This document shows, in pieces, positions 17,922-26,628 of a stretch of 64,000 nucleotides of DNA. The stretch is from the NCBI GenBank assembly GCA_937775205.1, contig CALKBX010000004.1, positions 56,655 to 120,654 of the forward strand, in the 5' to 3' direction. The translations under genes and the position numbers were made by a program. Position 1 is the stretch's first letter. Each line of letters opens with the position of its first letter. Below the pieces are notes generated by a model. That model did not search any database and had not been told where the DNA came from. It saw only the letters and a program-made list of their open reading frames with translations. This stretch comes from an uncultured Verrucomicrobiae bacterium. Its GTDB lineage: Bacteria > Verrucomicrobiota > Verrucomicrobiia > Limisphaerales > UBA1100.

Positions 17922-19617
17922 TCACTTTCTCGCCTGTTTTGCCCAACTATCGCGGAGAGCGACGATGCGGTTGAAGACGAGCTGGCCTTCGGCGCTGTCC
18001 TTAGGATCGGGCGTGAAATAGCCGAGGCGCTCGAATTGGACGCGTTGTCCGACGGGCAAATCGGCCAGTGACGGCTCGAGTTTACCGGTGATGATTTTCA
18101 GCGAATTGGGATTGAGGCAGTCGATAAAATCGCCTTCCGCTTCGGGCTCGGCCTCGGTGAAAAGCCGGTCGTACAGGCGCACCTCGGCGTCCACGGCGTG
18201 GTCGGCGCTGACCCAGTGAAGGGTGCCTTTCACTTTGCGACCATCGGGCGCGCTGCCGCCGCGCGTTTCGGGATCGTACGTACAGTGGATGCGCTGGATA
18301 TTTCCGGCGGCGTCTTTTTCCACGCTTTGGCAGGTGATGAAATAGGCGTAGCGCAACCGCACTTCGCGGCCGGGCCCAAGGCGGAAAAATTTCTTGGGCG
18401 GGTCTTCCATGAAATCCGCGCGCTCGATGAAGAGCCGCCGCCCAAAGGGCAACGCGCGTTTGCCGGCGGCTTCGTCCTCGGGATTATTGATCGCTTCCAG
18501 CTCCTCGGATTCGCCTTCGGGATAATTATCAATCACAACTTCCAGCGGATCGAGCACGGCGCAGCGGCGTTCGGCGGTTTTGTTCAGCTCTTCGCGAATG
18601 GAATTTTCCAACAGACCGACATCGGTGACGCCCTTGAATTTGGTGACGCCCACGCCCTGGCAAAAGTTTCGAATGGATGACGCCGTGAAGCCGCGCCGCC
18701 GATAACCCGCGAGGGTGGGCATGCGCGGGTCGTCCCAGCCGTGCACGTGATTTTCCTCCACCAGCTGTCGCAGCTTGCGTTTGCTCATCACCATGTACGT
18801 GGGGTTGAGCCGGGAAAACTCATGCTGATGCGGGCGCGGCTGCGACACGGGCAATTGGTCCAGCACCCAATCGTAAAGCGGCCGGTGCACCTCAAACTCC
18901 AGCGTGCAAATGGAATGCGAAATACCCTCAATGGAATCGCTGAGGCAATGGGTGAAATCGTACATCGGATAAATGCACCACGCCTCACCCGCCTGATGAT
19001 GCGCCTCGTGGCGGATGCGGTAAATGACCGGATCGCGCAGGTGCAAGATTCGGCGAAGCCATGTCAATCTTGGCGCGCAGGGTTTTCTCGCCATCGGCAA
19101 ACTCGCCCGCGCGCATGCGGGAAAACAAATCGAGGTTTTCCTCCACGCCGCGATTGCGGTGGGGGCTTTCCTTGCCGGGCAGCTCGGGCGCGCCGCGATA
19201 GCTTTCCCATTCCTCAAGCGAAAGATCACAAACGTACGCGTTGCCGTCGCGGATAAGTTGCACGGCGTAATCGTGCAACTGCTCAAAATAACTGGACGCA
19301 AAAAAAGTTTCTTTTGAAATCACCGAATCCGCCCAGCCATCAATCAACCAGCGCACGTCCTCGGTGATGGATTCCACAAACTCGGTGTCTTCCTTCGCGG
19401 GATTGGTGTCGTCAAAGCGTAAGTTGCACACGCCGGCGTTTTCCAGCGCGATGCCGAAGTTGAGGCAAATGGATTTAGCGTGGCCGAGGTGCAAGTAGCC
19501 GTTGGGCTCCGGCGGGAAACGCGTGACCACGCTGGGATACGCCCCCGCCGCCACATCCGCCGTCACGCGGTCGCGGATAAAATCCTTCAACGGTTCATTG
19601 CCTTCGGCGTCATTCAT
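17922..19617 (-). CDS. glnS: glutaminyl-tRNA synthetase, reading frame broken once
   Basis: Reconstructed length ~564 residues. The first frame (19617 downward) has the class I HIGH-type motif [15 protein letters not shown] and runs to [12 protein letters not shown]. The second frame resumes with LRDPVIYRI and [15 protein letters not shown] and includes the KMSKS equivalent VMSKRKL and the C-terminal anticodon-binding beta barrels. Alignment of the two halves implies one extra base near 19045 (CTTG where CTG would keep the frame). Total length is 3n+1, consistent with a single insertion. GlnRS could also be GluRS, but the PEPNGYLH and [10 protein letters not shown] blocks favour GlnRS. The start overlaps the end of the upstream membrane gene by 4 bases. 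Confidence 0.9.
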
Positions 19618-20780
19618 GGCCGAGTTGTTTCGGGCAAATGCGCGGGCGCGTCAACTATTTTGCCAAGCCACAGATCCGCCAGCGCCAGCGGCAGCACCAT
19701 CACCGCTGCGGTGAACCACAGCCAAAACTTGAACACATACAGCCCGAACGCCTCCTGCATCCCCTCCGCCAGCAACGCCGAACCCAGCAGCGCCACGCCG
19801 TACACCATGCAACCGCCAACCCCCAGCCCCAGCGCCCACACTCCCCGGCGTACCGCCACCGCCGGCGGACGGCTCATTGTGTTCGTAAAGCCAATAATGA
19901 TCGCCGCCATGTGCATCAACACCGCCACCAGTTGGCCCGCGCCGTGCACCCAATTCACCAACAACAATGGCACCGACACAAACAACAGCACCAACTGCAA
20001 AATCAACAACAGGCAACCGCCAATCAACCCGGCATAATACGCGCCAGCTCGACTCCGGCCGCAGCGCGCGCACGGCCGCGGGCACCAGCAGCGCCGTGGC
20101 GTACAGCGACGCCATTACGCTCCAGCCAGCAGCGGTGACCACCAACAACGCCGTGGCCCCCAAGCTCGCCCAAGGAAGCCAGCAGCGAGGCCAACATACC
20201 CTTCACTTTGTCTTTGTCACCGCAAATCGGCACCCAGTTGGGTTTCGCTTCAACTCGGCAACCATCTCCACCCCCTGCACCCCCACGCCGCCGCCCAGGA
20301 TGACCAGCAGCAGCACCGGCAGCAGCGCAAGCAACAACGCCCACCGCCGCACGCGCCCGCGCCCGCGCGCGTGCAGCAGCAGCCCCAGCGGCGATCGCCA
20401 CCGCCCCCGCCCCGCGCGGGCCAAAGCATCAGCGGGATGGGCGTCCAGCCGAGGTGTTCGTTTACCCAGCCGGTTTGGAGATTTACAATGCCCCATCCCT
20501 CGTTGAGCGGTGTGGGAAACAGAAACGCAACGAGAAATAATGCGCCAAGTGCGATCCACGCGCCGGTGCGCAGTTTGGCCTCGGAAATGGGTGGGGCGGA
20601 TTTTGAAGTGGCCACGGGCGCCTCGCCAATCAATTCGGTGAGCGGCATCCATTGATCATCGCCTTCGCGGCTGGCACGGATGTCACGCGGAAAATCGCCG
20701 GAAGCCAGCCGCGCGCGTAAGGCCTCCGCGTCGTACGGGCCGTCGGGTTGACCGTCCACCACGATGAAAATATCGCCCAT
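19614..20780 (-). CDS. GYF_2-domain multi-pass membrane protein, frame broken several times
   Basis: The N-terminal frame begins [20 protein letters not shown], a GYF_2 module (~50 residues: [13 protein letters not shown]...[10 protein letters not shown]), followed by a membrane helix ([20 protein letters not shown]). Coding potential then moves between frames at about 20420, 20240, 20170 and 20035, giving [35 protein letters not shown] and [20 protein letters not shown], all plausible segments of one integral membrane protein of ~388 residues. The middle (20240-20420) is extremely GC-rich and its true frame is uncertain. The last codons overlap the glnS start (ATGA). Function unknown; possibly diverged from the neighbouring GYF gene. 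Confidence 0.55.
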
Positions 20781-20941
20781 CAGACAAAATCCGCCGAGTC
20801 GGGCTCACGCAGGCCGACGAGAATTTCCACCAGCGCCAACGGTAGCACAATCAGCAGCCCCCCAATCCACGCCAGATATTTCACGCCGGCCAACATCCAA
20901 CCGCAGACGGAGTTAATGACCGCGTTGGTGGGTTTCTCCAC
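20780..20941 (-). CDS. small membrane protein, possibly the tail of the upstream gene
   Basis: About 53 residues from a GTG at 20941; an internal ATG at ~20896 is the alternative start. It contains one hydrophobic helix (VKYLAWIGGLLIVLPLALVE) and ends with a one-base overlap (TGATG) with the next gene's ATG. The frame is open back to the TAG of the upstream GYF/zinc-ribbon gene and is the same frame, so it could instead be a read-through or broken tail of that gene. The start is uncertain. Confidence 0.4.
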   Translation of the reverse strand: MEKPTNAVINSVCGWMLAGVKYLAWIGGLLIVLPLALVEILVGLREPDSADFV

Positions 20942-20983
20942 CTTGGCCAGCTTGGCTTCATTCTGGGCTGTTTGGGTGCCGAT

Positions 20984-22250
20984 CTAGGCCTTGGGAAGTG
21001 ACTTCTTCACCTTATCATAACGCTCCTTGGCCTTGGTGTGGTGTGACTTCGTTTCATCATACAACACCTTGCCCCACGCGGGCACCAGCGAAAGCATCAC
21101 GCCGGCGACCATAAAGGTAACGGCGAGATTGGAATATTTTTTCATGAGACTGGGCCGAAGACGGCGGGTGTTGATGAAGCAACACACTGAGGCTCCGACC
21201 GTCAGCAGAAACATCAGCAACAATCCAATGCCAAGAAACAAATCGCTGCCGAGCGCACCGGTCATCGTCGTAAGCATCATGCCGCCACCGGAAGGCATGA
21301 ACCAAAATAAAATCATAAACACACCGCCAACCATGCCAATCAACCACGCCATTATATTATCGGGCCGATACAATCTCGCCTTGGCCCCAAACACCACCCC
21401 CACCCAGCCGAGGAAAAACAACGCCACTAGCACCGGATGGTCGCCGGGCTTCATGCCGAGTTTATCATAAAAGATATTTACATCTTCCTTTTTGGAGGTG
21501 GCCTTCGGCACGCCGGGTGCCACTTCGCCTTCTCCCGGAACCGCATCGGGGTCGTTTTCATTTGTCGACGCAGAGGCGTCGCTCACCGTTGGCGTTGTGT
21601 CTAATGGCACTTGTAATTTCAGTGTGCCGACTTTGTCATCGGCCAGGCCCGTTCCAAAAATGATCAGCATTAAAACCAGCATCGTAACCCCCCGCGCGCG
21701 GCCGTGCGAGGCGGTGGCGAGGACGATGCAAACAATTCCGAGAATTCCGGGGGCGAGGATGTCGAACATCATTTGCCAGTCGGGCAGTTTCCAGAAATTC
21801 ACCACCGCGATATTCCATTCCGAGCCGCCAAACACCGGCAGCAAACAAGCCGTGACCAGCGCCCAGCCGATTGAGTTCACCGCGCCGGAGCGATCAGCCG
21901 TTTCGTCCTCGTAAGTGTAGGGCGGCGGAATCACCAGCGGCTTGTGCTTCATCGCCTCGGCCACGGCGGCGGCGGCTTCCTCCTCGGTCAGTTTTGGCTC
22001 ATCCAGATTGTGGCCGCACGCGAGGCAGATCACTTGATCCGCATCCATCGCCGCGCCGCAGTTGGAGCACGCCACGCCCGCACGGCATTGCAGCGCCGCC
22101 CGCGATCTCGGTGACGGGCACCCAATCGGCCGCGCCCTCGTACCAAGCCAAATCCGTGGGCAATAGCTGGCCGGAAGCAAGATACTCCTGCACCTGCTCA
22201 GGGCTGTACGGGCCGAACTGATCGCCGTCTCTTGAAATGTGAATCATCAT
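20984..22250 (-). CDS. GYF_2-domain, zinc-ribbon membrane protein, frame broken once
   Basis: Starts at MMIHISRDGDQFGPYSPEQV, a GYF_2 domain (~1-50). The frame shifts near 22095-22102 (one extra base in a GC run) and resumes with a zinc ribbon ACSNCGAAMDADQVICLACG (four cysteines in two CxxC pairs), then six to eight membrane helices over ~300 residues (SIGWALVTACLLPVF, ILAPGILGIVCIVLATA, TMLVLMLIIFGTGLA, VLVALFFLGWVGVVFGA and others) and a lysine-rich tail. Total length 3n+1 fits one insertion, ~421 residues. First of an apparent four-gene set with the small membrane ORF, the second GYF protein and glnS. The function is unknown. Confidence 0.65.
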
Positions 22251-22310
22251 GGCCCGGGTGGGTTTGCCATTCTTTTCCGTGCTGGAGAAAACACGAAAAC
22301 CGGCGCGCAT

Positions 22311-22763
22311 TCAAGGCCGGAGTCCCGCCGGCCACCAACGCATCACGCGATGCCGGCCAATGTCGGGCAGTTCAAAAAAATCGCCCAACGGCTCGAAGTC
22401 CAGCCGCTCGTAAACCGGAATCGCCTTCACCCGCACATCCGCCCACAAACCCAGCTGCCGCGTGGCCGCGTACACTTGCGCCGCCTGCACCAACCGAGCG
22501 CCAACGCCCGCCCGCCGCACCGCATCATCCACCCCCAGCCAACGCACGCGCAATTCGCAATCGTGATTGGGCTCATCGAGCACCGCGATGCAGCCGATTG
22601 GTTCGCCCGATCGCAAGGCCGCGCCAAATACGGTGGTGGGATTTTCCGCCATCTCGGCATCCGTTTCCGGGCCGGCGGGTTTGAAGGGATAGAGCGTGCG
22701 CCGCCGCACTTCGGCGATGCGTTCCGGCGGCACGTCCCAATCAAATGTGAACGCCTCCGCCAT
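22311..22763 (-). CDS. GNAT-family N-acetyltransferase
   Basis: 150 residues with the GNAT fold: a beta strand GCIAVLDEPNHDCELRVRWL, the acetyl-CoA-binding pyrophosphate loop RRAGVGARLVQAAQVYAATR (Q/RxxGxG/A type) and the C-terminal AIPVYERLDFEPLGDFFEL with the conserved Y-x-x-x-GF-like motif. The substrate is unknown. It lies 9 bases after the NIL-domain gene and so is probably the last gene of the SAM-riboswitch operon, although it may be an unrelated passenger. Confidence 0.85.
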   Translation of the reverse strand: MAEAFTFDWDVPPERIAEVRRRTLYPFKPAGPETDAEMAENPTTVFGAALRSGEPIGCIAVLDEPNHDCELRVRWLGVDDAVRRAGVGARLVQAAQVYAATRQLGLWADVRVKAIPVYERLDFEPLGDFFELPDIGRHRVMRWWPAGLRP

Positions 22764-22772
22764 CGCCGCGCT

Positions 22773-23084
22773 TTAACTTTCGATGATACTGATTTCCACC
22801 GGCTCCACTTTGATGTCCTTGCGCTCGAGCCAGCGCGTGGCTTTTTTCAATTCATCACGCGGGCCTTCGAGTTCGAGGCACACAATGCCAATCTCATCGC
22901 GCACTTCCGCTTGCCGCAGATTCACGAGCAACCCAAAGCGCGTCACCAATTCACAAATCACCGGCGAGGTAATGTGCTTCGGCGGGTACATCAACCACAA
23001 CCGCACGCGGCCTTGCTCGGGCTTTTTCGCACGTTTCTTTTTGGCGGCTTTTTTCTTCACCGCTTTTTTCTTTTTTGCAGCCAT
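22773..23084 (-). CDS. NIL-domain protein with lysine-rich N-terminus
   Basis: 103 residues. The first ~22 are almost all lysine and alanine (AAKKKKAVKKKAAKKKRAKK); the remainder is a NIL domain, an ACT-like ferredoxin fold (VRLWLMYPPKHITSPVICEL ... EVRDEIGIVCLELEGPRDEL). NIL domains are known at the C-terminus of methionine ABC-transporter ATPases (MetN) and next to ferredoxins in proteins for anaerobic homocysteine synthesis. Here it stands alone, 3 bases after the MoaD-like gene and downstream of a SAM riboswitch, which supports a role in methionine or homocysteine metabolism, perhaps as a methionine or sulfur-species sensor or partner. The role is inferred. Confidence 0.85.
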   Translation of the reverse strand: MAAKKKKAVKKKAAKKKRAKKPEQGRVRLWLMYPPKHITSPVICELVTRFGLLVNLRQAEVRDEIGIVCLELEGPRDELKKATRWLERKDIKVEPVEISIIES

Positions 23085-23087
23085 AAT

Positions 23088-23363
23088 TTAACCGCCGGCA
23101 ATGGCCGGAATGATGCTGACTTCGTCGCCGTCTTTGAGAGGCGTGTCTTTTTCCTGCAGGAAACGGATGTCCTCTTCGTTGACGTATACGTTGACGAAGC
23201 GGCGCACTTGACCTTCGTCATCGAGCAGCCGTTCCTGAATGCCGGGAAAGCGGCTCTCGAGATCGGTGATGGCGGCGCCAACGGTTTCGGCGCTGGTCTC
23301 CACGGTTTCCTCGTCGTGGGTGAGCTTGCGCAGCGGGGTGGGAATGCGAATTTGAACTGGCAT
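23088..23363 (-). CDS. MoaD/ThiS-family ubiquitin-like sulfur carrier protein
   Basis: 91 residues with the beta-grasp sulfur-carrier pattern and a C-terminus ending in Gly-Gly (DGDEVSIIPAIAGG), the form that is adenylated and converted to thiocarboxylate in MoaD, ThiS and CysO. FVNVYVNEEDIRFL and LESRFPG are typical of the stand-alone archaeal/bacterial MoaD-like group. No moaE, thiG or cysM is beside it; instead it is between a threonine-synthase-like PLP enzyme (14 bases upstream) and a NIL-domain gene. This fits carriers that donate sulfide for amino-acid synthesis. No JAMM protease or E1-like activating enzyme is in the window. Confidence 0.88.
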   Translation of the reverse strand: MPVQIRIPTPLRKLTHDEETVETSAETVGAAITDLESRFPGIQERLLDDEGQVRRFVNVYVNEEDIRFLQEKDTPLKDGDEVSIIPAIAGG

Positions 23364-23377
23364 AAATTTTTGGGTTA

Positions 23378-24617
23378 TTATTTAGCGGTTAACGTTTTGT
23401 CACTGTCCAGCAACGCATCAAACTCGCGCAGGCTGGGGCTGATATTGCGGGTGCTGCCCACGTGGTTTTCCACGGCATCAAGCGTCTTCAGCCCATTGCC
23501 GGTGATGCACAGCACGGCGGAATCATCGGCCGGGATGGCCCCGCTGGCAATGAGTTTCTTGGCCACGCCCACTGTCACGCCACCGGCGGTTTCGGCAAAG
23601 ATGCCTTCGGTCTCGGCCAGCATTTTGATGCCGTCGCGGATTTCGTCATCCGTCACATCATCGGAAGCGCCGCCGGTTTCCTTGAAAACTTTGAGCGCAT
23701 AGAACCCATCCGCCGGTGTGCCGATCGCCAAACTCTTCGCGATGGTGTCCGGCTTCACTGGCTTGAAAAAATCCTGCCCCTCGCGATACGCCGCGCTGAT
23801 GGGCGAACAGCCGGTGGCTTGCGCGCCGTGCACGCTGTAGTTGGATTTTTTGACGAGCCCCACCTTGATGAATTCCTGATAGCTCTTGTGAATTTTCGTG
23901 AGCAACGAGCCCGACGCCATCGGCACCACGGTATGACGCGGAATTTTCCAGCCGAGTTGCTCCAGAATTTCAAACCCCTGGCTCTTCGAACCCTCCGCGT
24001 AATATGGCCGCATATTCACGTTCACAAATGCCCAGTTATATTTGCCGGCAATCTCCGCGCACAAGCGGTTCACTTCGTCGTAATGCCCCTTAATGGAAAT
24101 CACATTCGCATCGTAAATGAGCGAGTTGACCACCTTCCCTTTTTCGAGGTCGTGCGGGATAAACACAAACGCTTTCATCCCCGAAGCCGCCGCATTGGCC
24201 GCCACGCTGTTGGCGAGGTTGCCCGTCGAAGCGCAGGCCACCGTCTCGTAGCCGAGCTCCCGCGCGCGGCTCAAGGCCACGCTCACCACGCGATCCTTGA
24301 ACGACAGCGTGGGATAATTCACCGCGTCATTTTTAATCCACAGCTCGCGAATGCCCAACCGCTTAGCGAGGCGGTCGGCCTTGATCAGCGGCGTGAAGCC
24401 CACTTCCAAACCGACCGTCGGCGCCTTTGCCACCGGCAGCAGTTCGCGATAGCGCCACATACTTTGCGGCCGTTTCGCGATCGCCGCGCGCGTGAGTTTG
24501 GTTTTGATTTTGGCGTAATCGTACGCCACCTCCAAGCGGCCCAAAATCAAACTCGCACACGTGCCGCGCCTCGAGCGGATATTCCCGCCCGCACTCGCGG
24601 CACTGCAGCGCCTTCAT
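23378..24617 (-). CDS. thrC: threonine synthase-like PLP enzyme, frame broken once near its start
   Basis: Reconstructed ~413 residues. The N-terminal piece from 24617 (ALQCRECGREYPLEARHVCE) carries the short cysteine-containing head of bacterial ThrC. The main frame begins after an extra base near 24534 (CTTGG where CTGG keeps frame) and shows LSFKDRVVSVALSRA with the PLP lysine, CASTGNLANSVAANAAASG (phosphate-binding loop) and the C-terminal AVLCITGNGLKTLDAV. Threonine synthase converts O-phosphohomoserine to threonine; related fold-type-II enzymes make cysteine, cystathionine or homocysteine. Because a SAM riboswitch precedes it and sulfur-carrier and NIL genes follow, a role using O-phosphohomoserine for homocysteine is a real alternative. 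Confidence 0.87.
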
Positions 24618-24665
24618 AAATCCCTGTGTTTCAGCTTCGGCATAAATTTCCCTAATAGCGCGGGC

Positions 24666-24696
24666 AAAAAAAATCCCGCTCATTTCTTTGAGCGGG
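24666..24696 (-). terminator. intrinsic terminator of the SAM riboswitch
   Basis: On the minus strand an 8-bp stem (CCCGCTCA / TGAGCGGG, 24696-24689 and 24682-24675) with a 6-base loop is followed by an A and eight Ts (24673-24666), a textbook rho-independent terminator. It lies between the aptamer and the thrC start, ~49 bases before the ATG. The 5' arm contains GCTCA, which is complementary to the aptamer's 3' P1 strand (TGAGC), so aptamer closure and terminator formation are naturally coupled. Confidence 0.9.
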
Positions 24697-24713
24697 CAAA
24701 CGATCACGTGCCA

Positions 24714-24824
24714 GCTCATTTTCCCGACTCGCGTCGGCTGGATTTGGCACCTGCCACCGAAGCCGTCGCTCCGATCGGTTGCCGTGACATCAACGGGCCA
24801 GTCCCTCCGTCACTCGCAATGAGC
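24714..24824 (-). promoter_or_regulatory. SAM-I (S-box) riboswitch aptamer
   Basis: The ~111-base minus-strand leader matches the SAM-I core. P1 is GCTCATT (24824-24818) with AATGAGC (24720-24714). P2 is GTGAC/GTCAC around GGAGGGACTGGCCCG (k-turn side), then CGGCAACC, a P3 arm, GGTGCCAAATCCAGC, a P4 hairpin CCGAC-GCGA-GTCGG and GGGAAAATGAGC. In the family, S-adenosylmethionine binding closes P1 and lets the downstream terminator form, shutting off methionine or sulfur genes. The genes controlled here are the thrC-like, MoaD-like and NIL-domain genes. The first ~15 bases of P1 overlap the end of trmL. Confidence 0.92.
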
Positions 24825-25365
24825 GCCCCCGTAGAACGAAGGGGCGGAGGGAAGGATAAAGGATGAGCGAGGAGCGCAAGCGTCCAAATGCCGCCCAAAC
24901 CCTCCCGGTCGTCCAAACCCCTGCTGCCGCAACGCCTCGTACAAAACCAATGCCACACAGTTGGACAAATTCAACGACCGCGCCTGCGGATTTAGCACAG
25001 GAATTTCAAGGCATCGCTCCGCATTTTCCGCCAGCAGACGCCTTCGGCAGTCCCGCCGATTCGCGCCCAAACACAAGATAATCTTCCGGGCCAAAATTCA
25101 CTGCGTCATAACGCCGCCCCCCGCCCTGCTCCACAAACCAACATCGCGCGTCCGACGGCAAACTCTCTGCAAAGGACGGCCAGTTTTCCCATAAAGCCCA
25201 ATCCACCTGCTCCCAATAATCCATCCCCGCCCGCTTCAACTGCGAGTCATCCAACCGAAACCCCAACGGCCCAATCAAATGCAACGCCGAATGCGTCGCC
25301 GCGCACAACCGCGCCACGTTGCCGGTATTAGGCGGGATTTCTGGTTCGAGAAGGACAATTTTCAT
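24810..25365 (-). CDS. trmL: tRNA (cytidine/uridine-2'-O)-methyltransferase TrmL, frame broken once
   Basis: SPOUT-class methyltransferase that 2'-O-methylates the wobble base of some leucine tRNAs. The N-terminal frame gives MKIVLLEPEIPPNTGNVARL and DYLVFGRESAGLPK; after one extra base near 25041 (AAGG for AAG) the frame continues RLLAENAERCLEIPVLNPQA and RSLNLSNCVALVLYEALRQQ, the SAM-binding knot motifs. The total is 3n+1. A C-terminal tail of ~30 residues beyond the usual end runs to a stop inside the SAM riboswitch aptamer, so the true stop may differ. Downstream in the transcript lies the riboswitch operon. Confidence 0.88.
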
Positions 25366-25368
25366 TTT

Positions 25369-25448
25369 TAAGGAGTTAGGAGTCAGAATTTGAACATCGA
25401 CCGCCTTGGTTTCATCCTAAATTTTGTCTGCTGAATTCTATCTCCTTA
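25369..25448. repeat. imperfect palindromic intergenic element
   Basis: The ends TAAGGAG (25369-25375) and CTCCTTA (25442-25448) are perfect inverted repeats, and AGTCAGAATT inside the left arm is partly mirrored by TGAATTCTA on the right. It fills the gap between truA and trmL, and the truA stop codon (TTA on the plus strand at 25446-25448) lies within it. It resembles small dispersed MITE-like elements; copy number elsewhere cannot be seen from this window. Confidence 0.4.
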
Positions 25449-26211
25449 GTAAAAAACCCTCCACAACGTCAACCCACAAGCCGGCGCGTTCATCCCCGCC
25501 ACTTGCCGGTCGCGTTTACGAAAAATTTCACGAATGTCTTTTTGCGTCAGCTTCCGCTGGCCCACTAGCACCAGCGTGCCCACGATGCCTCGGCACATTT
25601 TGTATAAAAACCCTTCGCCTTCGATCACCACCGTTAATCTCGCTGCCGCGCTGATAAACCTTGCAGCCGGTCACGCGGCGCACCGTGGTTTCCATTTTGT
25701 ATTCGTGCGCGGAGGCGAAGGATTGAAAATCTTTTTTACCCACAAACAACTTCGCCGCCTTTTGCATTCGCTCAAAATCCAGCGGCACGGCCACTTGCCA
25801 CGCGCGATTGCGCAGCAACGGATTCATCGCCGGATGATTCCAAATCACATAACGATACTGCTTTTTCTTTGCATCAAAACGCGCGTGAAAATCCGGTTTT
25901 ACCTTTCGCACCTCATTCAACCGAACATCCTCAGGCAAAAACGAATTCACCGCCAGCAACAACTGGCGCTCATCCATTTTGATCTCCGCTCGCGGGATGT
26001 CCACGTGCGCCACCATCCCCATCGCGTGCACGCCCGTGTCTGTTCGGCTCGAACTATGCACGCGAACCACATCCGGGAAAAGTTTCCGAAACGCCTCCTC
26101 CACCCGCTGCTGCACCGATATTGCATTTTTTTGCAACTGCCAGCCGGCATACCCCGTGCCGTCGTAAGCAATCGTAAGCTTGAACCGAACCACCTCGCCG
26201 TCGTTTTTCAT
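25446..26211 (-). CDS. truA: tRNA pseudouridine(38-40) synthase TruA, frame broken once
   Basis: About 254 residues after repair. The first frame has the family start FKLTIAYDGTGYAGWQLQ, the catalytic SSRTDTGVHAMGMVAHVD (aspartate in RTD) and YRYVIWNHPAMNPLLRNRAW. One extra G near 25631 (AACGG for AACG) shifts the frame, which resumes VIEGEGFLYKMCRGIVGTLV and closes with GLTLWRVFY. The ATG at 26211 is used; a GTG two codons earlier is possible. It begins 2 bases after the ruvX stop, so it belongs to the hemL-ruvX-truA-trmL transcript. Confidence 0.9.
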
Positions 26212-26213
26212 TT

Positions 26214-26628
26214 TCACATCGAGAGACTGTCGAGATACCCCTGCAACATCACCGCCGCCGCCGAAGCATCCACCTTAGCCTTGGCGTCCTTGGCGTTGAT
26301 GCCCGCCTCGCGCAGCGCCCGTTCTGCCGCCACGCTCGTCAGCCGCTCGTCCCACGTGCGCACCGGAACCGATCACCGATTTTTCCAGTAACTCCACAAA
26401 CTCCTGCACCTTCACCGCTTGCGGACCGAAGCTGCCGTCCATATTCCGCGGCATCCCCACCACGATTTGTTCCACCTGCCGTTCCGCCAAAATTTCCTCC
26501 AACCGTTTCAGAAAAACATCAAAGGGCTTTGCTAAAATCATCTCCAACGGATGCGCCATCATCCCCAACGCATCGCTCCCCGCAATCCCCATCCGCTTGT
26601 CCCCGTGATCAATTCCCAATGCGTTCAT
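26214..26628 (-). CDS. ruvX: Holliday junction resolvase-like RuvX/YqgF, frame broken once
   Basis: About 138 residues after repair. The RNase H-like fold is marked by MNALGIDHGDKRMGIAGSD (catalytic aspartate in GIDHG) and IVVGMPRNMDGSFGPQA; after an extra base near 26369 the frame continues RTWDERLTSVAAERAL and DASAAAVMLQGYLDSL with the remaining acidic residues. YqgF proteins process pre-16S rRNA and may act on DNA junctions. The ATG overlaps the hemL stop by one base (CTGATG). Confidence 0.87.

Noticed and set aside
20340..20420. CG-rich alternating-purine stretch in the GYF membrane gene as a possible Z-DNA or fusion site
   Set aside because: Composition follows from alanine/arginine/glycine codons and uncertain base calls; no independent signal.
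23462..24619. Plus-strand ORF of 385 codons over thrC
   Set aside because: Antisense shadow; the minus strand carries clear PLP-enzyme motifs.
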